Positions 25,826-34,803 of a stretch of DNA of 64,000 nt are shown piece after piece (the stretch's first letter is position 1; each line of letters starts with the position of its first letter). This DNA is from a virus: IMG/VR virus record IMGVR_UViG_3300008267_000009, positions 36,564 through 100,563 of that record; one strand, written 5' to 3'. A model generated the notes under the pieces. That model saw only the letters and a program-made list of their open reading frames with translations, had not been told where the DNA came from and did not search any database. Made by a program: the position numbers and the translations under genes.

Positions 25826-28800
25826 TGAATTTTACACATTTACATGTTCACTCCTACTATTCATTAATGGATGGACTAAATTCTCCAAAAGAGTTATGCC
25901 AAGCTGCCCTAGATGCTGGTCAAACTTCAATTGCAATCACAGATCATGGTACAATTTCTTCACATAGAGATATGCAAATAGCAGCAAAAGAACTGGGCAT
26001 AAAGCCTATTCTTGGCGTAGAGGCTTATATCTCTTCAACAGATAGATTTGATAGATCTTCTAAAACAGATAAAAGTATACAAGCGTATAACCACATTATT
26101 TTATTGGCTAAAAACCAAATTGGTTTAAATAATATTAATGTCTTGCAGGAAATTGCTTGGAACGAGGGTTTTTATCACAAGCCACGTATTGATAGAGAGG
26201 TTTTAAAAGAATATGCGGAAGGTATTATTGTTCTTAGCGGATGCCTTAATGGGCTTATTAGTAAGTGCATCGAAAAAGGCGAATTGGGAGAAGCAAAGCT
26301 TATACTCAAAGATTTTAAAAAAACTTTTCAAGAAGATTTTTATGTTGAAGTACAGTCTCATAATCCGCCAGAAATAAACTCTGCTCTTCTTAAACTTGCT
26401 GATGAGCTTAAAATTAAGGCGGTGGCAACTGGAGATGCTCACTTTGCTAAAGAAGAAGATAGAGTATTAGAAGAAGCCATGCTTATTCTTTCAACATCTC
26501 CTAAAGTAGATAAAGATGCAGATGTTGAAATGTCTAGAAATATAAAGGACATTAATGAAAGATTAAACTATCTTTATCCAGATAGAAAAATATCATTTCA
26601 GGATATGAATTTGTTTATTCAAACTCGTTCCGAAATTGAGGCAGACTTTAATAAGTCAGGTATTAATCGAACAGACATTTACGATAATACCATGGAGATA
26701 GCCTCTAAAATTGAAGAATACGATTTTAACAGGGGTCTAGACCTATTGCCTGTACCTAAGACCAATGCCGACCAAAAGCTCCGCCAAATGGCCCTAGAAG
26801 GCCTTAAAAGGCTAAACAGGGACGAGGATCAGACCTACCTAGATAGAATTGAAGAAGAGTTATCTATAATTAAAGATAAGGCATTTGCGTCCTACTTTTT
26901 AGTTGTTGCAGATATGATTAACTGGGCTAAAGGCCAAAATATTATGGTTGGTCCAGGTCGAGGTTCTGCTGCTGGCTCTTTAGTCTGCTATGCCCTTGGT
27001 ATTACAGATGTAGATCCAATTGAATATAACCTACTGTTTTTTAGATTTATTAATCCAGAGCGTAATGACTTTCCAGATATTGATACAGATTTTGAAGATC
27101 GTCGTCGCAAAGAAGTTAAGGATTATTTAAAAAAGAAATTTAAGCACGTTGCGTCTATTTCAACATATACTTATTTTAAAGATAAGGGTGTAATTCGTGA
27201 TGCTGCTCGTGTATTTATGGTTCCACTTCAAGAAGTTAACCGTGCAACAAAACAAATAGACACGTTTGAAGATTTTTTAAGTTCTCCAAATACTAGAGAG
27301 TTTAGAGCCAAGTATCCAGAAGTTCAATGGTTGGCAGATAAACTTCGTGGAAGAATTAGATCTGTAGGAGTACATGCTGCTGGTGTTGTTGTTGCAAAAG
27401 ATGAACTTAGAAATTATGCTCCTGTAGAATCTAGAGCAGATGCTAATGATGATGTTTCTGGAAGAATTCCAGTTGTTGGATATGACATGGACACTGTGGC
27501 AGATATTGGACTTATCAAGCTTGATGCACTCGGCCTAAAAACACTTTCTGTAATATCTGATACATTAAAATCAATCAAAGAGCGCAGCGGTAAAGATGTA
27601 GATCTATCATCAATACCAATGGACGATAAAAAGGTTTATAAGAATTTGAGCGAAGGATATACTAAAGGCGTGTTTCAAGCAGAAGCAACTCCGTACACCA
27701 ATCTTCTTATAAAGATGGGTATTGATAAGTTTGAAGATCTAGTTGCATCAAATGCTTTGGTTAGACCAGGAGCTATGAATACTGTTGGCGCTTCTTATAT
27801 TAATAGAAAAAATGGCAAGGAAGCTGTAGATTATAGCCATACTATTATGAAGGAGTTTACTGAAAATACATATGGTGTTATTATATATCAGGAGCAGGTA
27901 ATGCAAGCCTGCGTATACCTAGGTGGTATGTCTTGGTCAGAGGCTGATAAGGTCCGCAAGATTATTGGAAAGAAAAAAGATGCAAAAGAATTCGACCAGT
28001 TCAAAGATCAGTTTATTACTGGGGCTTCAAAACACATTTCTCAGAAAAAAGCAGAAGAGCTCTGGCACGATTTTGAAGCTCACGCAGGTTATTCTTTTAA
28101 TCGCTCTCACGCCGTTGCTTACTCTATGCTTAGTTATTATACTGCTTGGCTTAAAACTTACTACCCGCTTGAGTTTATGTTTTCAGTTCTTAAAAACGAA
28201 AATGATAAAGATGCCAGAACAGAATATTTAATTGAGTGTAAAAGATTAGGATTAAAAATTCTCCTGCCTCATATTAATGAGTCAAAGCTTTATTTTTCAC
28301 TTCAAGGGGAAGCAATTAGATTTGGTTTATGTGAAATTAAATTTATTTCAGACAGTATTGCTAATAAAATAATAGAGAAAGGACCATATAAAAATTATGC
28401 TGAATTTATTGAAAGGGCATCGCAAAAAGGTAGCGGTATTAATAGTAGGGCTGTTTCTGCTCTTAATGCCGTGGGCGCTGCGGCGTTTGATGATAATCCA
28501 AGACAAGGTGACGAAAAAGAAAGATACTACGAGTTCTTAGGAATTCCTACATTTAACTTAGACTTACCTCCAAGAATTAAATCTCAAGCAAGACCTATCT
28601 CTGAATTTGATGACCTAGGATCGTTCGTGATGTTTGGAATGGTCAAGGGAATTAAAAGAGGTAATGGTTGGTCAAGAATAGAAATTGTAGATGAGACTGG
28701 TTCTATAGGATTATTCCATACAGAGCAAACACAAATTGAGTCTGGCCAGATGTATTTTGTATTAGTTGGAGACAATAGAATTGCAAGATATATTAAGGTT

Positions 28801-29091
28801 TCAGAAATAGATCCAAAGTCTAATGATTTGTTTGTAGACTATTTGTATAGAAAAGAATATGATATTGCAGAAGATGAATATGTTGTTGTAAACTTTACTC
28901 CATATAAAACTAAAGCTGGGAAAATGATGAGTCATATAGTTTTATCTAATAAAAATAAAGAGTTAACTAGAGTAATTGTTTTCCCAACAATGTACAAAAT
29001 GTCTTTAGCAAAAATGCGTGAAGGAATGAAATGTAAGCTAGTCTTGTCAAAACTAGATGATGGGACTTTAAACGTAAAGGAAATAAAATGA
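25825..29091 (+). CDS. dnaE: DNA polymerase III alpha subunit (DnaE) with PHP domain
   Basis: 1088 residues from ATG 25825 (TAATG with the upstream gene). The PHP domain begins HLHVHSYYSLMDG (5-17) and keeps the metal ligands DHG, GVEAY and TGDAH, so PHP proofreading nuclease activity is plausible, as in mycobacterial DnaE1. Polymerase motifs: GPGRGSAAGS, PDIDTDF with D418 and D420, and KLDALGLKTL with D567 as third catalytic aspartate. A C-terminal OB-like region follows. Replicates the phage genome; a C-family enzyme instead of the common phage PolA type. Confidence 0.95.
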   Translation: MNFTHLHVHSYYSLMDGLNSPKELCQAALDAGQTSIAITDHGTISSHRDMQIAAKELGIKPILGVEAYISSTDRFDRSSKTDKSIQAYNHIILLAKNQIGLNNINVLQEIAWNEGFYHKPRIDREVLKEYAEGIIVLSGCLNGLISKCIEKGELGEAKLILKDFKKTFQEDFYVEVQSHNPPEINSALLKLADELKIKAVATGDAHFAKEEDRVLEEAMLILSTSPKVDKDADVEMSRNIKDINERLNYLYPDRKISFQDMNLFIQTRSEIEADFNKSGINRTDIYDNTMEIASKIEEYDFNRGLDLLPVPKTNADQKLRQMALEGLKRLNRDEDQTYLDRIEEELSIIKDKAFASYFLVVADMINWAKGQNIMVGPGRGSAAGSLVCYALGITDVDPIEYNLLFFRFINPERNDFPDIDTDFEDRRRKEVKDYLKKKFKHVASISTYTYFKDKGVIRDAARVFMVPLQEVNRATKQIDTFEDFLSSPNTREFRAKYPEVQWLADKLRGRIRSVGVHAAGVVVAKDELRNYAPVESRADANDDVSGRIPVVGYDMDTVADIGLIKLDALGLKTLSVISDTLKSIKERSGKDVDLSSIPMDDKKVYKNLSEGYTKGVFQAEATPYTNLLIKMGIDKFEDLVASNALVRPGAMNTVGASYINRKNGKEAVDYSHTIMKEFTENTYGVIIYQEQVMQACVYLGGMSWSEADKVRKIIGKKKDAKEFDQFKDQFITGASKHISQKKAEELWHDFEAHAGYSFNRSHAVAYSMLSYYTAWLKTYYPLEFMFSVLKNENDKDARTEYLIECKRLGLKILLPHINESKLYFSLQGEAIRFGLCEIKFISDSIANKIIEKGPYKNYAEFIERASQKGSGINSRAVSALNAVGAAAFDDNPRQGDEKERYYEFLGIPTFNLDLPPRIKSQARPISEFDDLGSFVMFGMVKGIKRGNGWSRIEIVDETGSIGLFHTEQTQIESGQMYFVLVGDNRIARYIKVSEIDPKSNDLFVDYLYRKEYDIAEDEYVVVNFTPYKTKAGKMMSHIVLSNKNKELTRVIVFPTMYKMSLAKMREGMKCKLVLSKLDDGTLNVKEIK

Positions 29092-29288
29092 CAGAAGATA
29101 TTGATAGCTTAGTTCAATCAATAAGCATGAACCAAGTTTTGGTGGCATTGTTAGAAGAGTATGGAAAGCTAACAGTTCCAACCCTTAAGTTTTTAGATGT
29201 AGATATAAAAAATAAAGAGTTGGTAATAGATTATGATGAGGATGGCCCATCATTTACATTTAGTTTGAGAGATAAAAATGAACAGTAA
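29088..29288 (+). CDS. Hypothetical small acidic protein
   Basis: 66 residues, ATGA-overlapping the polymerase gene. A helical N-terminal half (NQVLVALLEEYG) precedes a beta hairpin-like acidic end (KELVIDYDEDGPSFTF). Resembles small proteins of unknown function next to MazG-like genes in other phages. Confidence 0.55.
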   Translation: MTEDIDSLVQSISMNQVLVALLEEYGKLTVPTLKFLDVDIKNKELVIDYDEDGPSFTFSLRDKNEQ

Positions 29289-29625
29289 TCAAATTGTAAC
29301 TGAGTATGGGTTAGATGCATTGTCTGCTATGCTGCATGAGACTGCAATACAAAAAGGATTTTGGGATGGAGAATATTCTAATGACAAGATTGGAAACAAG
29401 CTGGCTTTAGTACACTCAGAAGTTACTGAAGTTTTAGAAGCAATTAGAAAAAGTAAAGGCTCTGAAGAAGTTGTAGAAGAAATGGCCGATGTAATTATTA
29501 GGCTTCTAGACATTTATGCGGCAATGATGAATGAAGGATCTGTAACACATAGCCTAGATGAAATTTTAGACAAGAAAATTAATATAAATAAAGAGCGTCC
29601 AAGACTTCACGGGAACTTATTTTAA
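29278..29625 (+). CDS. MazG-like NTP pyrophosphohydrolase
   Basis: 115 residues with the metal-binding helices of the all-alpha NTP-PPase superfamily: HSEVTEVLEAI (EVxEV) and EEMADVIIRLLD (EExxD). Such enzymes hydrolyse (d)NTPs, or ppGpp in some phage proposals, to shape the nucleotide pool during replication. Overlaps its upstream neighbour by 11 nt. Confidence 0.8.
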   Translation: MNSNQIVTEYGLDALSAMLHETAIQKGFWDGEYSNDKIGNKLALVHSEVTEVLEAIRKSKGSEEVVEEMADVIIRLLDIYAAMMNEGSVTHSLDEILDKKININKERPRLHGNLF

Positions 29626-29626
29626 A

Positions 29627-29635
29627 TGGTATACT
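29627..29635 (+). promoter_or_regulatory. Extended -10 promoter of recA
   Basis: TG-G-TATACT just after the MazG-like stop, with AGGAG at 29636-29640 and AAAAGG (29645-29650) ahead of ATG 29656. No good -35. Confidence 0.6.
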
Positions 29636-29655
29636 AGGAGAAAGAAAAGGTAAAT

Positions 29656-30660
29656 ATGAAAATAGATATAGATAGTGTACTATCAAAATTAGATCCAAAA
29701 ACAAGAGCAAGAGTTCAGTCAGCACAAGACGTTCAAGTTGAAAAACAACTTACGCCAAGTATTGGGCTAAACTTTGCGCTCCGTGGCGGTTTAGGTTACG
29801 GCAGACAAGTTCTTGTATGGGGAAATAAGTCCGCAGGAAAATCATCATTTTGTTTACAAATGATTGCTATTGCACAAAAGCAAGGTAAGACATGCGCTTG
29901 GATTGATGCTGAAGCTTCATATGATCAGTCTTGGGCAGAGTCTTTGGGAGTAGATTCATCTTCCCTTATTTATTCTCCAGCAAAAACTGTTAATGACATG
30001 GTTGATGTTGCAACTAAATTAATGGAAGCGGGAGTTGACATGATTGTTGTTGATTCAATTTCTGCATTACTTCCTGCAATTTATTTTGAAAAAGATGGAA
30101 ATGAAATGAAAGATTTGCAAGATACAAAGCAAATCGGCGCTGAAGCAAAGGATATGACCCACGCAGTCAAGATGTTAAATTATGCAAACAAAAACACACT
30201 ACTTGTTCTCATCTCACAACAGCGAAATCAATTTGGATCTATGCATGCTAGTCACATCCCCACGGGTGGCATGGCAGTCAAGTTCTTTTCTTCCACTGTC
30301 ATTAAGCTATGGTCGTCTGAAGCTGAGGCAAATGCTATTAAGGCTGGGATTAAAGTTGGCGACAAGATCATTGAACAAAGGGTTGGGCGACCAGTTAACT
30401 GGATTATTGATTACAACAAACTCGGCCCCCCAAATCTATCGGGACAGTACGACTTTTACTACCAAGGGGAAACTCTTGGTGTAGATAGAGTCGGAGAAAC
30501 TTTAGATGTCGCAGAAATGTGTGGTATTGTAGAAAAAGGTGGCGCATGGTATACAGTAAATGGAGAACGTTTTCAAGGACGTGCAAAGGCTGTAGCATAC
30601 TTAAGGGAAAATCCAGATGTTGCAGACAGCTTAGTCGAGGAAATAAATGCCAAATCTTAA
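29656..30660 (+). CDS. recA: RecA/UvsX-type recombinase
   Basis: 334 residues. Walker A GNKSAGKS (56-63), Walker B region MIVVDSISALLP, a QQRNQFGSMH segment in the L1/L2 region, and a C-terminal lid. It forms filaments on ssDNA and drives strand exchange in phage recombination and repair. Own promoter; the end overlaps a zinc-ribbon gene by 14 nt. Confidence 0.93.
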   Translation: MKIDIDSVLSKLDPKTRARVQSAQDVQVEKQLTPSIGLNFALRGGLGYGRQVLVWGNKSAGKSSFCLQMIAIAQKQGKTCAWIDAEASYDQSWAESLGVDSSSLIYSPAKTVNDMVDVATKLMEAGVDMIVVDSISALLPAIYFEKDGNEMKDLQDTKQIGAEAKDMTHAVKMLNYANKNTLLVLISQQRNQFGSMHASHIPTGGMAVKFFSSTVIKLWSSEAEANAIKAGIKVGDKIIEQRVGRPVNWIIDYNKLGPPNLSGQYDFYYQGETLGVDRVGETLDVAEMCGIVEKGGAWYTVNGERFQGRAKAVAYLRENPDVADSLVEEINAKS

Positions 30661-30835
30661 TGAGTTTCTTAATAAAGAAATTAAACAGAAAGACTATGAA
30701 CTAGAAAATCTTCCAGGTGTTAGAGCATGCAATACATGTGATGAAGATGTAAACGGTGCAGCTTGGGACCCTATAGAATTAGTAATGTCTTGGAGATGTT
30801 CTAAGGGTCATGAAACGGTTTTTAAGGTTCAATAA
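30647..30835 (+). CDS. Small zinc-ribbon protein
   Basis: 62 residues with CNTC (28-31), then C and H (WRCSKGHE) forming a probable CCCH zinc site. Overlaps recA upstream and shares TAATG with the resolvase downstream. Possibly a recombination accessory factor, by context only. Confidence 0.6.
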   Translation: MPNLNEFLNKEIKQKDYELENLPGVRACNTCDEDVNGAAWDPIELVMSWRCSKGHETVFKVQ

Positions 30836-31149
30836 TGTCAGAAAGATCAGAAGTTAAAAGAGATGGCGCTAAGGCTCAAAAAAATAGTGGTCGTGGTGAT
30901 TATCAAAAAGGTGATGCAAAATGGAATCAGTTTCTTGTAGATTATAAAGAAGCAGGATCATCTTTTACTTTAAATAAAGATAACTGGGCAAAAATATGCA
31001 CAGATACATTTAAAGTTAGTAGAGACATGCATCCAGCATTAAAGATTATTATTGGGACGGAGTCTAAGGTTAGGCTCGGTATTATTGAGTGGGCAGTATT
31101 AGAAGAACTGATCCAGTTTTGGGAGGACAACAATGGCAAACAAGCGTAG
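30835..31149 (+). CDS. Hjc-like PD-(D/E)XK Holliday junction resolvase
   Basis: 104 residues. The layout KNSGRGDYQKGDAKW followed by FLVDYKEAGSSFTL and a late PALKIIIG strand matches small archaeal/phage Hjc-type nucleases, with D27 and D36-x-K38 as the likely metal site and serine/lysine-rich DNA contact loops. It would resolve four-way junctions made by RecA. A RuvC-fold protein is also encoded downstream. Confidence 0.6.
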   Translation: MSERSEVKRDGAKAQKNSGRGDYQKGDAKWNQFLVDYKEAGSSFTLNKDNWAKICTDTFKVSRDMHPALKIIIGTESKVRLGIIEWAVLEELIQFWEDNNGKQA

Positions 31150-31261
31150 GTTTAACGATACCATTATTAGAAATGGCATGATTATTAAAATTCGTAAAGA
31201 TGGAACAGTAAGATCAGTAGTTGGTCCATACGTTGTCAATCATAAAAAGGAAAAGAAATGA
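31133..31261 (+). CDS. 42-residue basic protein
   Basis: ATG 31133 follows GGGAGG (31121-31126) at good spacing; the stop overlaps the next start (ATGA). Very basic (KRR, KIRKDG, NHKKEKK), so nucleic-acid binding is possible. No family recognised. Confidence 0.55.
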   Translation: MANKRRFNDTIIRNGMIIKIRKDGTVRSVVGPYVVNHKKEKK

Positions 31262-31413
31262 AAGAAATATTTATGACTACATTAGTTGGAACTGCAGTAG
31301 GTGCCGTATTTAGTATATTTAGATTGCCAATCCCTGCCCCTCCAGTATTTGCAGGACTAATGGGTATCGTAGGTCTTTGGATAGGCTATGGAATTGTTCA
31401 GAGGTTTATCTAA
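31258..31413 (+). CDS. XapX-family (DUF1427) small membrane protein
   Basis: 51 residues, essentially two membrane segments. The core VFSIFRLPIPAPPVFAGLMG and the following GIVGLWIGY match the XapX pattern (RLPIPAPP between two transmembrane helices). Its cellular role is unknown. Coupled by ATGA and TAATG overlaps to neighbours on both sides. Confidence 0.75.
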   Translation: MKEIFMTTLVGTAVGAVFSIFRLPIPAPPVFAGLMGIVGLWIGYGIVQRFI

Positions 31414-31523
31414 TGGAAATGTTTCTGATTGCAGGAATTGCAATAGGTTTTCTAATTGGATACCCTTTAGGCTTATTTATAGATAAGTTAGATAAAAGAG
31501 AGCGAGCTAAAAATGGCAGATGA
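31413..31523 (+). CDS. 36-residue single-span membrane protein
   Basis: One Gly-rich transmembrane helix (LIAGIAIGFLIGYPLGLFI) then a charged tail (DKLDKRERAKNGR). TAATG overlap with the XapX gene and an 11-nt overlap with the next gene support expression. Function unknown. Confidence 0.55.
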   Translation: MEMFLIAGIAIGFLIGYPLGLFIDKLDKRERAKNGR

Positions 31524-31848
31524 AAATACATTAGAGTTAATTAGTGCTATAACTGAATTTAATGATCTTCACGAATACATGAAAGACGATCAGCTAGATA
31601 AAGCCTTAGCTGTTGTGGTAAAACTATTAATGAATCCAGATGTTCCTTCAGCAAAGGCTCCGTACTTGATTATTGAATTGCAAGCCATGTCAACTAAATT
31701 TGCAATGATGGCATCTTATTATTCTACAATTGCTAAAGATAAAGCTGGCACTACAAACAACAACAAGAAAAATATTTATTATTCAGCAAAGGAGTCCATA
31801 GACAAACTTGTAGATGCACTTAAGTATGTCGTTAGGTACAATTCATAA
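31513..31848 (+). CDS. Hypothetical helical protein
   Basis: 111 residues, all-alpha, no recognised motif. A stretch AKDKAGTTNNNKKNIYYSAKESIDKLVDAL resembles proteins located beside Cas4-like nucleases in other phages, where the partner function is not known. TAATG with the exonuclease gene. Confidence 0.55.
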   Translation: MADENTLELISAITEFNDLHEYMKDDQLDKALAVVVKLLMNPDVPSAKAPYLIIELQAMSTKFAMMASYYSTIAKDKAGTTNNNKKNIYYSAKESIDKLVDALKYVVRYNS

Positions 31849-32633
31849 TGGGTAGAGATATAGTAAAGAATCTTAAATTTAAAAAGCATACTGGGAAACA
31901 TTTTGATCCAGAAAGATTTGCTCAGTTGCTTGATGAGTCATATCGTAATACTAAAAGAGCAGACGGAGAAATGACAAAGAAATCATTTAGTCCAAGTTCT
32001 TTAGGGTATGGGCATGGAACATGCCCTAGATACTGGTATATGGCTTTTAGTGGGGCAATGTTTATAGATGACAACGATGCTGTTGCCGTTGCAAATATGG
32101 CTCAGGGAACACAGGCGCATGAAAGACTTCAAAAGCTAATTGCTACAATGCCAGAGTTTAGAGCCGAAGAAGAAGAAATTATAAATGAATATCCTCCAAT
32201 TCGTGGATTCATTGACTTGATTATGGAATATGACAATGAAACAGTGATTGGTGAAATTAAAACTGCTAAGCAGGAAGTGTGGGACGCAAGACAGTCAGAG
32301 ATGAAACCCACTGCCAATCACTTGTTGCAGTTATTGACATACATGAAATTAAAAAATGCAAAAGAAGGATTCTTTTTGTATGAAAATAAAAACACTCAAG
32401 AAATACTTGTAATACCAGTATCAATGAATGAAAGAAATACTAAAATAATTGAAGATACATTTTTATGGATGTGCGAAGTTTGGGATAATTTTAAAGATGG
32501 CGATCTTCCTATGAAGCCAGCAGGAGCATCTAAGTCAAAAATGCCTTGCACCTATTGCCCAGTTAAAAAGGAGTGTTATGCTGGATTAACTGGAACAGTT
32601 CAGATAGAAAGATTTGAAGTGCCATCACTATGA
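31848..32633 (+). CDS. Cas4-like PD-(D/E)XK exonuclease with Fe-S cluster
   Basis: 261 residues. Nuclease motifs are H91, D123 (RGFIDLIME), E136-x-K138 (GEIKTAK) and Q161/Y165 (QLLTYM). The four cysteines C59, C234, C237 and C243 have the spacing of the 4Fe-4S cluster in Cas4/AddB-type nucleases. It likely resects DNA ends for phage recombination with RecA; no CRISPR array or other cas gene is present. TAATG with its upstream gene and ATGA with its downstream one. Confidence 0.85.
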   Translation: MGRDIVKNLKFKKHTGKHFDPERFAQLLDESYRNTKRADGEMTKKSFSPSSLGYGHGTCPRYWYMAFSGAMFIDDNDAVAVANMAQGTQAHERLQKLIATMPEFRAEEEEIINEYPPIRGFIDLIMEYDNETVIGEIKTAKQEVWDARQSEMKPTANHLLQLLTYMKLKNAKEGFFLYENKNTQEILVIPVSMNERNTKIIEDTFLWMCEVWDNFKDGDLPMKPAGASKSKMPCTYCPVKKECYAGLTGTVQIERFEVPSL

Positions 32634-32917
32634 TTTGTGCCAATAAGGAATGCTTAAATGGTAAAGAGTTTACTCCTAAAACTCATAATCAAAAATATTG
32701 TTCAGAAGAGTGTTGCAGAATTGCAACTAATAAAAGAATAATGGAAAAGTATTATGAAAAAAAAGCAATACGAAATGGAACAATTATAAGAAAGTGCAAA
32801 AAGTGTAAGGCAAAGTTAAGTATATATCACAACGAAAGTTTTTGTTCTAGTTGTGAAAAGTCTATAAATTTAGAATCTAGAAACAACCTTTTAAGGATGA
32901 TAGATGACATTAGCTAG
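32630..32917 (+). CDS. Double zinc-finger protein
   Basis: 95 residues with two cysteine clusters: CANKEC...CSEECC near 3-32 and CKKCKAKL...CSSC near 56-77. The first resembles the Cys cluster of MYM/FCS or HNH-associated fingers (NQKYCSEECC). Very basic. Likely nucleic-acid binding. Confidence 0.65.
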   Translation: MICANKECLNGKEFTPKTHNQKYCSEECCRIATNKRIMEKYYEKKAIRNGTIIRKCKKCKAKLSIYHNESFCSSCEKSINLESRNNLLRMIDDIS

Positions 32918-33470
32918 CCTTGTTAAAACAAAAGCCAATAGAGTTTTAGGTATAGATGCTTCTACAAACTCTGTAGCTTTTTGCCTTATGGAAAATGATA
33001 AGCCTTTAAAATGGGGTAAGATAAATTTAGTTGGAGCAGACATATATGAAAAGATATATAATGCAAAAGTAAATACTCATGCTATGCTAGAAGAATTAAA
33101 ATCAGATTATATTGCAATAGAGGGAGCAATACTTGTCAAATCACCAGATGCTGTGATAAAATTATCTTATGTCTATGGAGTTGTTATTGCTGAGCTTATG
33201 TCTACTGGCGCTGAGGTTATTACAATTAGCCCTTCCTCGTGGCAGGCGTTCATTGGCAATAAAAATCCAACGAAAGATGAAAAGTCTGCAATAAGATTGT
33301 CTAACCCAGGTTACGCAGAATCTTGGTATAAAACTCAGTTGCGTAATATGCGTAAGCAAAGGACTGTAGATTATTTTAATAATAAATACGGTTTATCAAT
33401 TACAGATTTTGACGTAGCAGATGCATTCGGCATTGCTCATTATGCAAATAAGGTGTTGACACAAAGATGA
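32904..33470 (+). CDS. ruvC: RuvC-like Holliday junction resolvase
   Basis: 188 residues with an RNase H fold: LGIDASTNSVAF (D18), IAIEGA (E73), and DVADAFGIAHYA (D170, D173) give the four acidic metal ligands. It would cleave branched DNA before packaging. Together with the Hjc-like protein, this phage has two unrelated resolvase folds. Its end overlaps the first glycosyltransferase gene by 4 nt. Confidence 0.85.
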   Translation: MTLASLVKTKANRVLGIDASTNSVAFCLMENDKPLKWGKINLVGADIYEKIYNAKVNTHAMLEELKSDYIAIEGAILVKSPDAVIKLSYVYGVVIAELMSTGAEVITISPSSWQAFIGNKNPTKDEKSAIRLSNPGYAESWYKTQLRNMRKQRTVDYFNNKYGLSITDFDVADAFGIAHYANKVLTQR

Positions 33471-34321
33471 TTCCAAAGAATTTATTTCAAACATACTATT
33501 GTGATTACAAGGATTTACCTAGTTATGTAAAAAATTGTACAGAAACATGGCAGCAAAACAACCCAGATTTTAATTATATCTATATGAATGAATCTGAATG
33601 TCATAAATGGCTACTAGAAAACTATGATCCTCAATACGCAAGAGCTTACGAGTTGTTAAAGCATAAAGCACAGAAGGGAGATCTTTGGAGATATAGTGTT
33701 GTAAATAAACTTGGCGGGATATACATGGACATAGACACTGTGTGCAGAAGACCTCTTTCTGATGTAATTGATTACAATTATAATTTTATCACATCGCTAG
33801 AGCTAGAAAAAAATTCAATGTTTACTCAATGGGGTTTTGGAGGACAAGCAAATAATCCTATTCTAACTAACCTAACAAACTATATTATAGAAAATGTTGA
33901 TGGTTGGCCAGATAATCAAAATTCTTTAAAAACTGATTTAACTGGGCCAGTGTCTTTTCAAAAAGCGGTAGTTAGCGTATTGGGTAACGACGCAGACTCA
34001 ATAGTTAATTTAATGGATTCACATGATAGTAGTGTTTTAGATTTTGGTTTGACCTGGGAAGATCGAATTAAAAGTGCTACAGAAGAAATAAATAATTCTC
34101 CTGCAGCGCAAAAAGAAAAATTTGGGCTGTACACCTATAACTTTAATCAAGCTGGTAGACATTTTATGTCTTCGCAAAGGTGGACAGACAATACATTTGG
34201 CAAACCAGGAGTTGTAACTAGAATTCTTGGTAGAAATCCTAGACAAATAAATACTGATTATGCTGAGGTTAAAATATATTTAAAAAATAGACCTGGCTAT
34301 AACTCGTTTGGAGGAATGTAA
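33467..34321 (+). CDS. Glycosyltransferase, OCH1/Gly_transf_sug type
   Basis: 284 residues. IPKNLFQTYY at the start, KGDLWRY (70-76), and YMDIDTVCRRPL with the metal-binding D88-x-D90 are the marks of DXD sugar-binding glycosyltransferases (OCH1/capsular family). It transfers a sugar from a nucleotide donor to an unknown acceptor. First gene of the glycan cassette, ATGA-linked to ruvC. Confidence 0.85.
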   Translation: MIPKNLFQTYYCDYKDLPSYVKNCTETWQQNNPDFNYIYMNESECHKWLLENYDPQYARAYELLKHKAQKGDLWRYSVVNKLGGIYMDIDTVCRRPLSDVIDYNYNFITSLELEKNSMFTQWGFGGQANNPILTNLTNYIIENVDGWPDNQNSLKTDLTGPVSFQKAVVSVLGNDADSIVNLMDSHDSSVLDFGLTWEDRIKSATEEINNSPAAQKEKFGLYTYNFNQAGRHFMSSQRWTDNTFGKPGVVTRILGRNPRQINTDYAEVKIYLKNRPGYNSFGGM

Positions 34322-34660
34322 ATGGCATTTGATTTAATTGGTTTAAATCCAACTGGAATAGAGGGAAGGCATTTTAGAAGAAATATTACTGCCTGGTACT
34401 ATTTTTGGGATAGTATTAGTGATCTTTATCCAGAGATAGCGTCTAAAGTTGAATACGCATATTCTAATGATGGAGATATATTAGACAAAGAGTCTTGCGA
34501 AAAGTTAGCAACATTAATGATTGATGACATAGAAAATGGAACCATTAATCATTATTGTTATCAAAACTTTACAGTAAAGAAAATTATATCTCCTTCATAC
34601 GCAGACTACTACGATTTTTATTTATTTTTAACTCAATCAGGTGGATTTAAAATATGTTAA
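34322..34660 (+). CDS. Hypothetical conserved-phage-type protein
   Basis: 112 residues. Starts DLIGLNPTGIEGRHFRRNITAWYYFWDSI, a pattern seen in small phage proteins that carry IGxxPxxxxGxxFRxNxWxWxP-like starts; their function is unknown. Directly abuts the glycosyltransferase stop. Confidence 0.55.
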   Translation: MAFDLIGLNPTGIEGRHFRRNITAWYYFWDSISDLYPEIASKVEYAYSNDGDILDKESCEKLATLMIDDIENGTINHYCYQNFTVKKIISPSYADYYDFYLFLTQSGGFKIC

Positions 34661-34803
34661 AGCTTTATCAGAGCAAAGAGTGGTTGTATAGAAGATATGT
34701 TGTTCAAAAGAAAACCGTAACAGAAATAGGAAAAGAATGCGGTGTATCTGCTATGACTATACAAAGATACCTAGAACAGTTTGGGCTGATTAAAAAAAGA
34801 TGA
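34654..34803 (+). CDS. 49-residue helix-turn-helix protein
   Basis: ATG 34654 overlaps the upstream gene by 7 nt and the stop overlaps the methyltransferase ATG. A clear helix-turn-helix is seen at residues 21-49: TVTEIGKECG then VSAMTIQRYLEQFGLIKK. Basic. Similar mini-HTH proteins occur in phages; possibly a regulator or terminase-like accessory. Confidence 0.65.
   Translation: MLKLYQSKEWLYRRYVVQKKTVTEIGKECGVSAMTIQRYLEQFGLIKKR

Noticed and set aside
31848-32633. Cas4 as evidence for a CRISPR system
   Set aside because: No repeat-spacer array and no other cas gene in the window; phage Cas4-like nucleases usually serve recombination.
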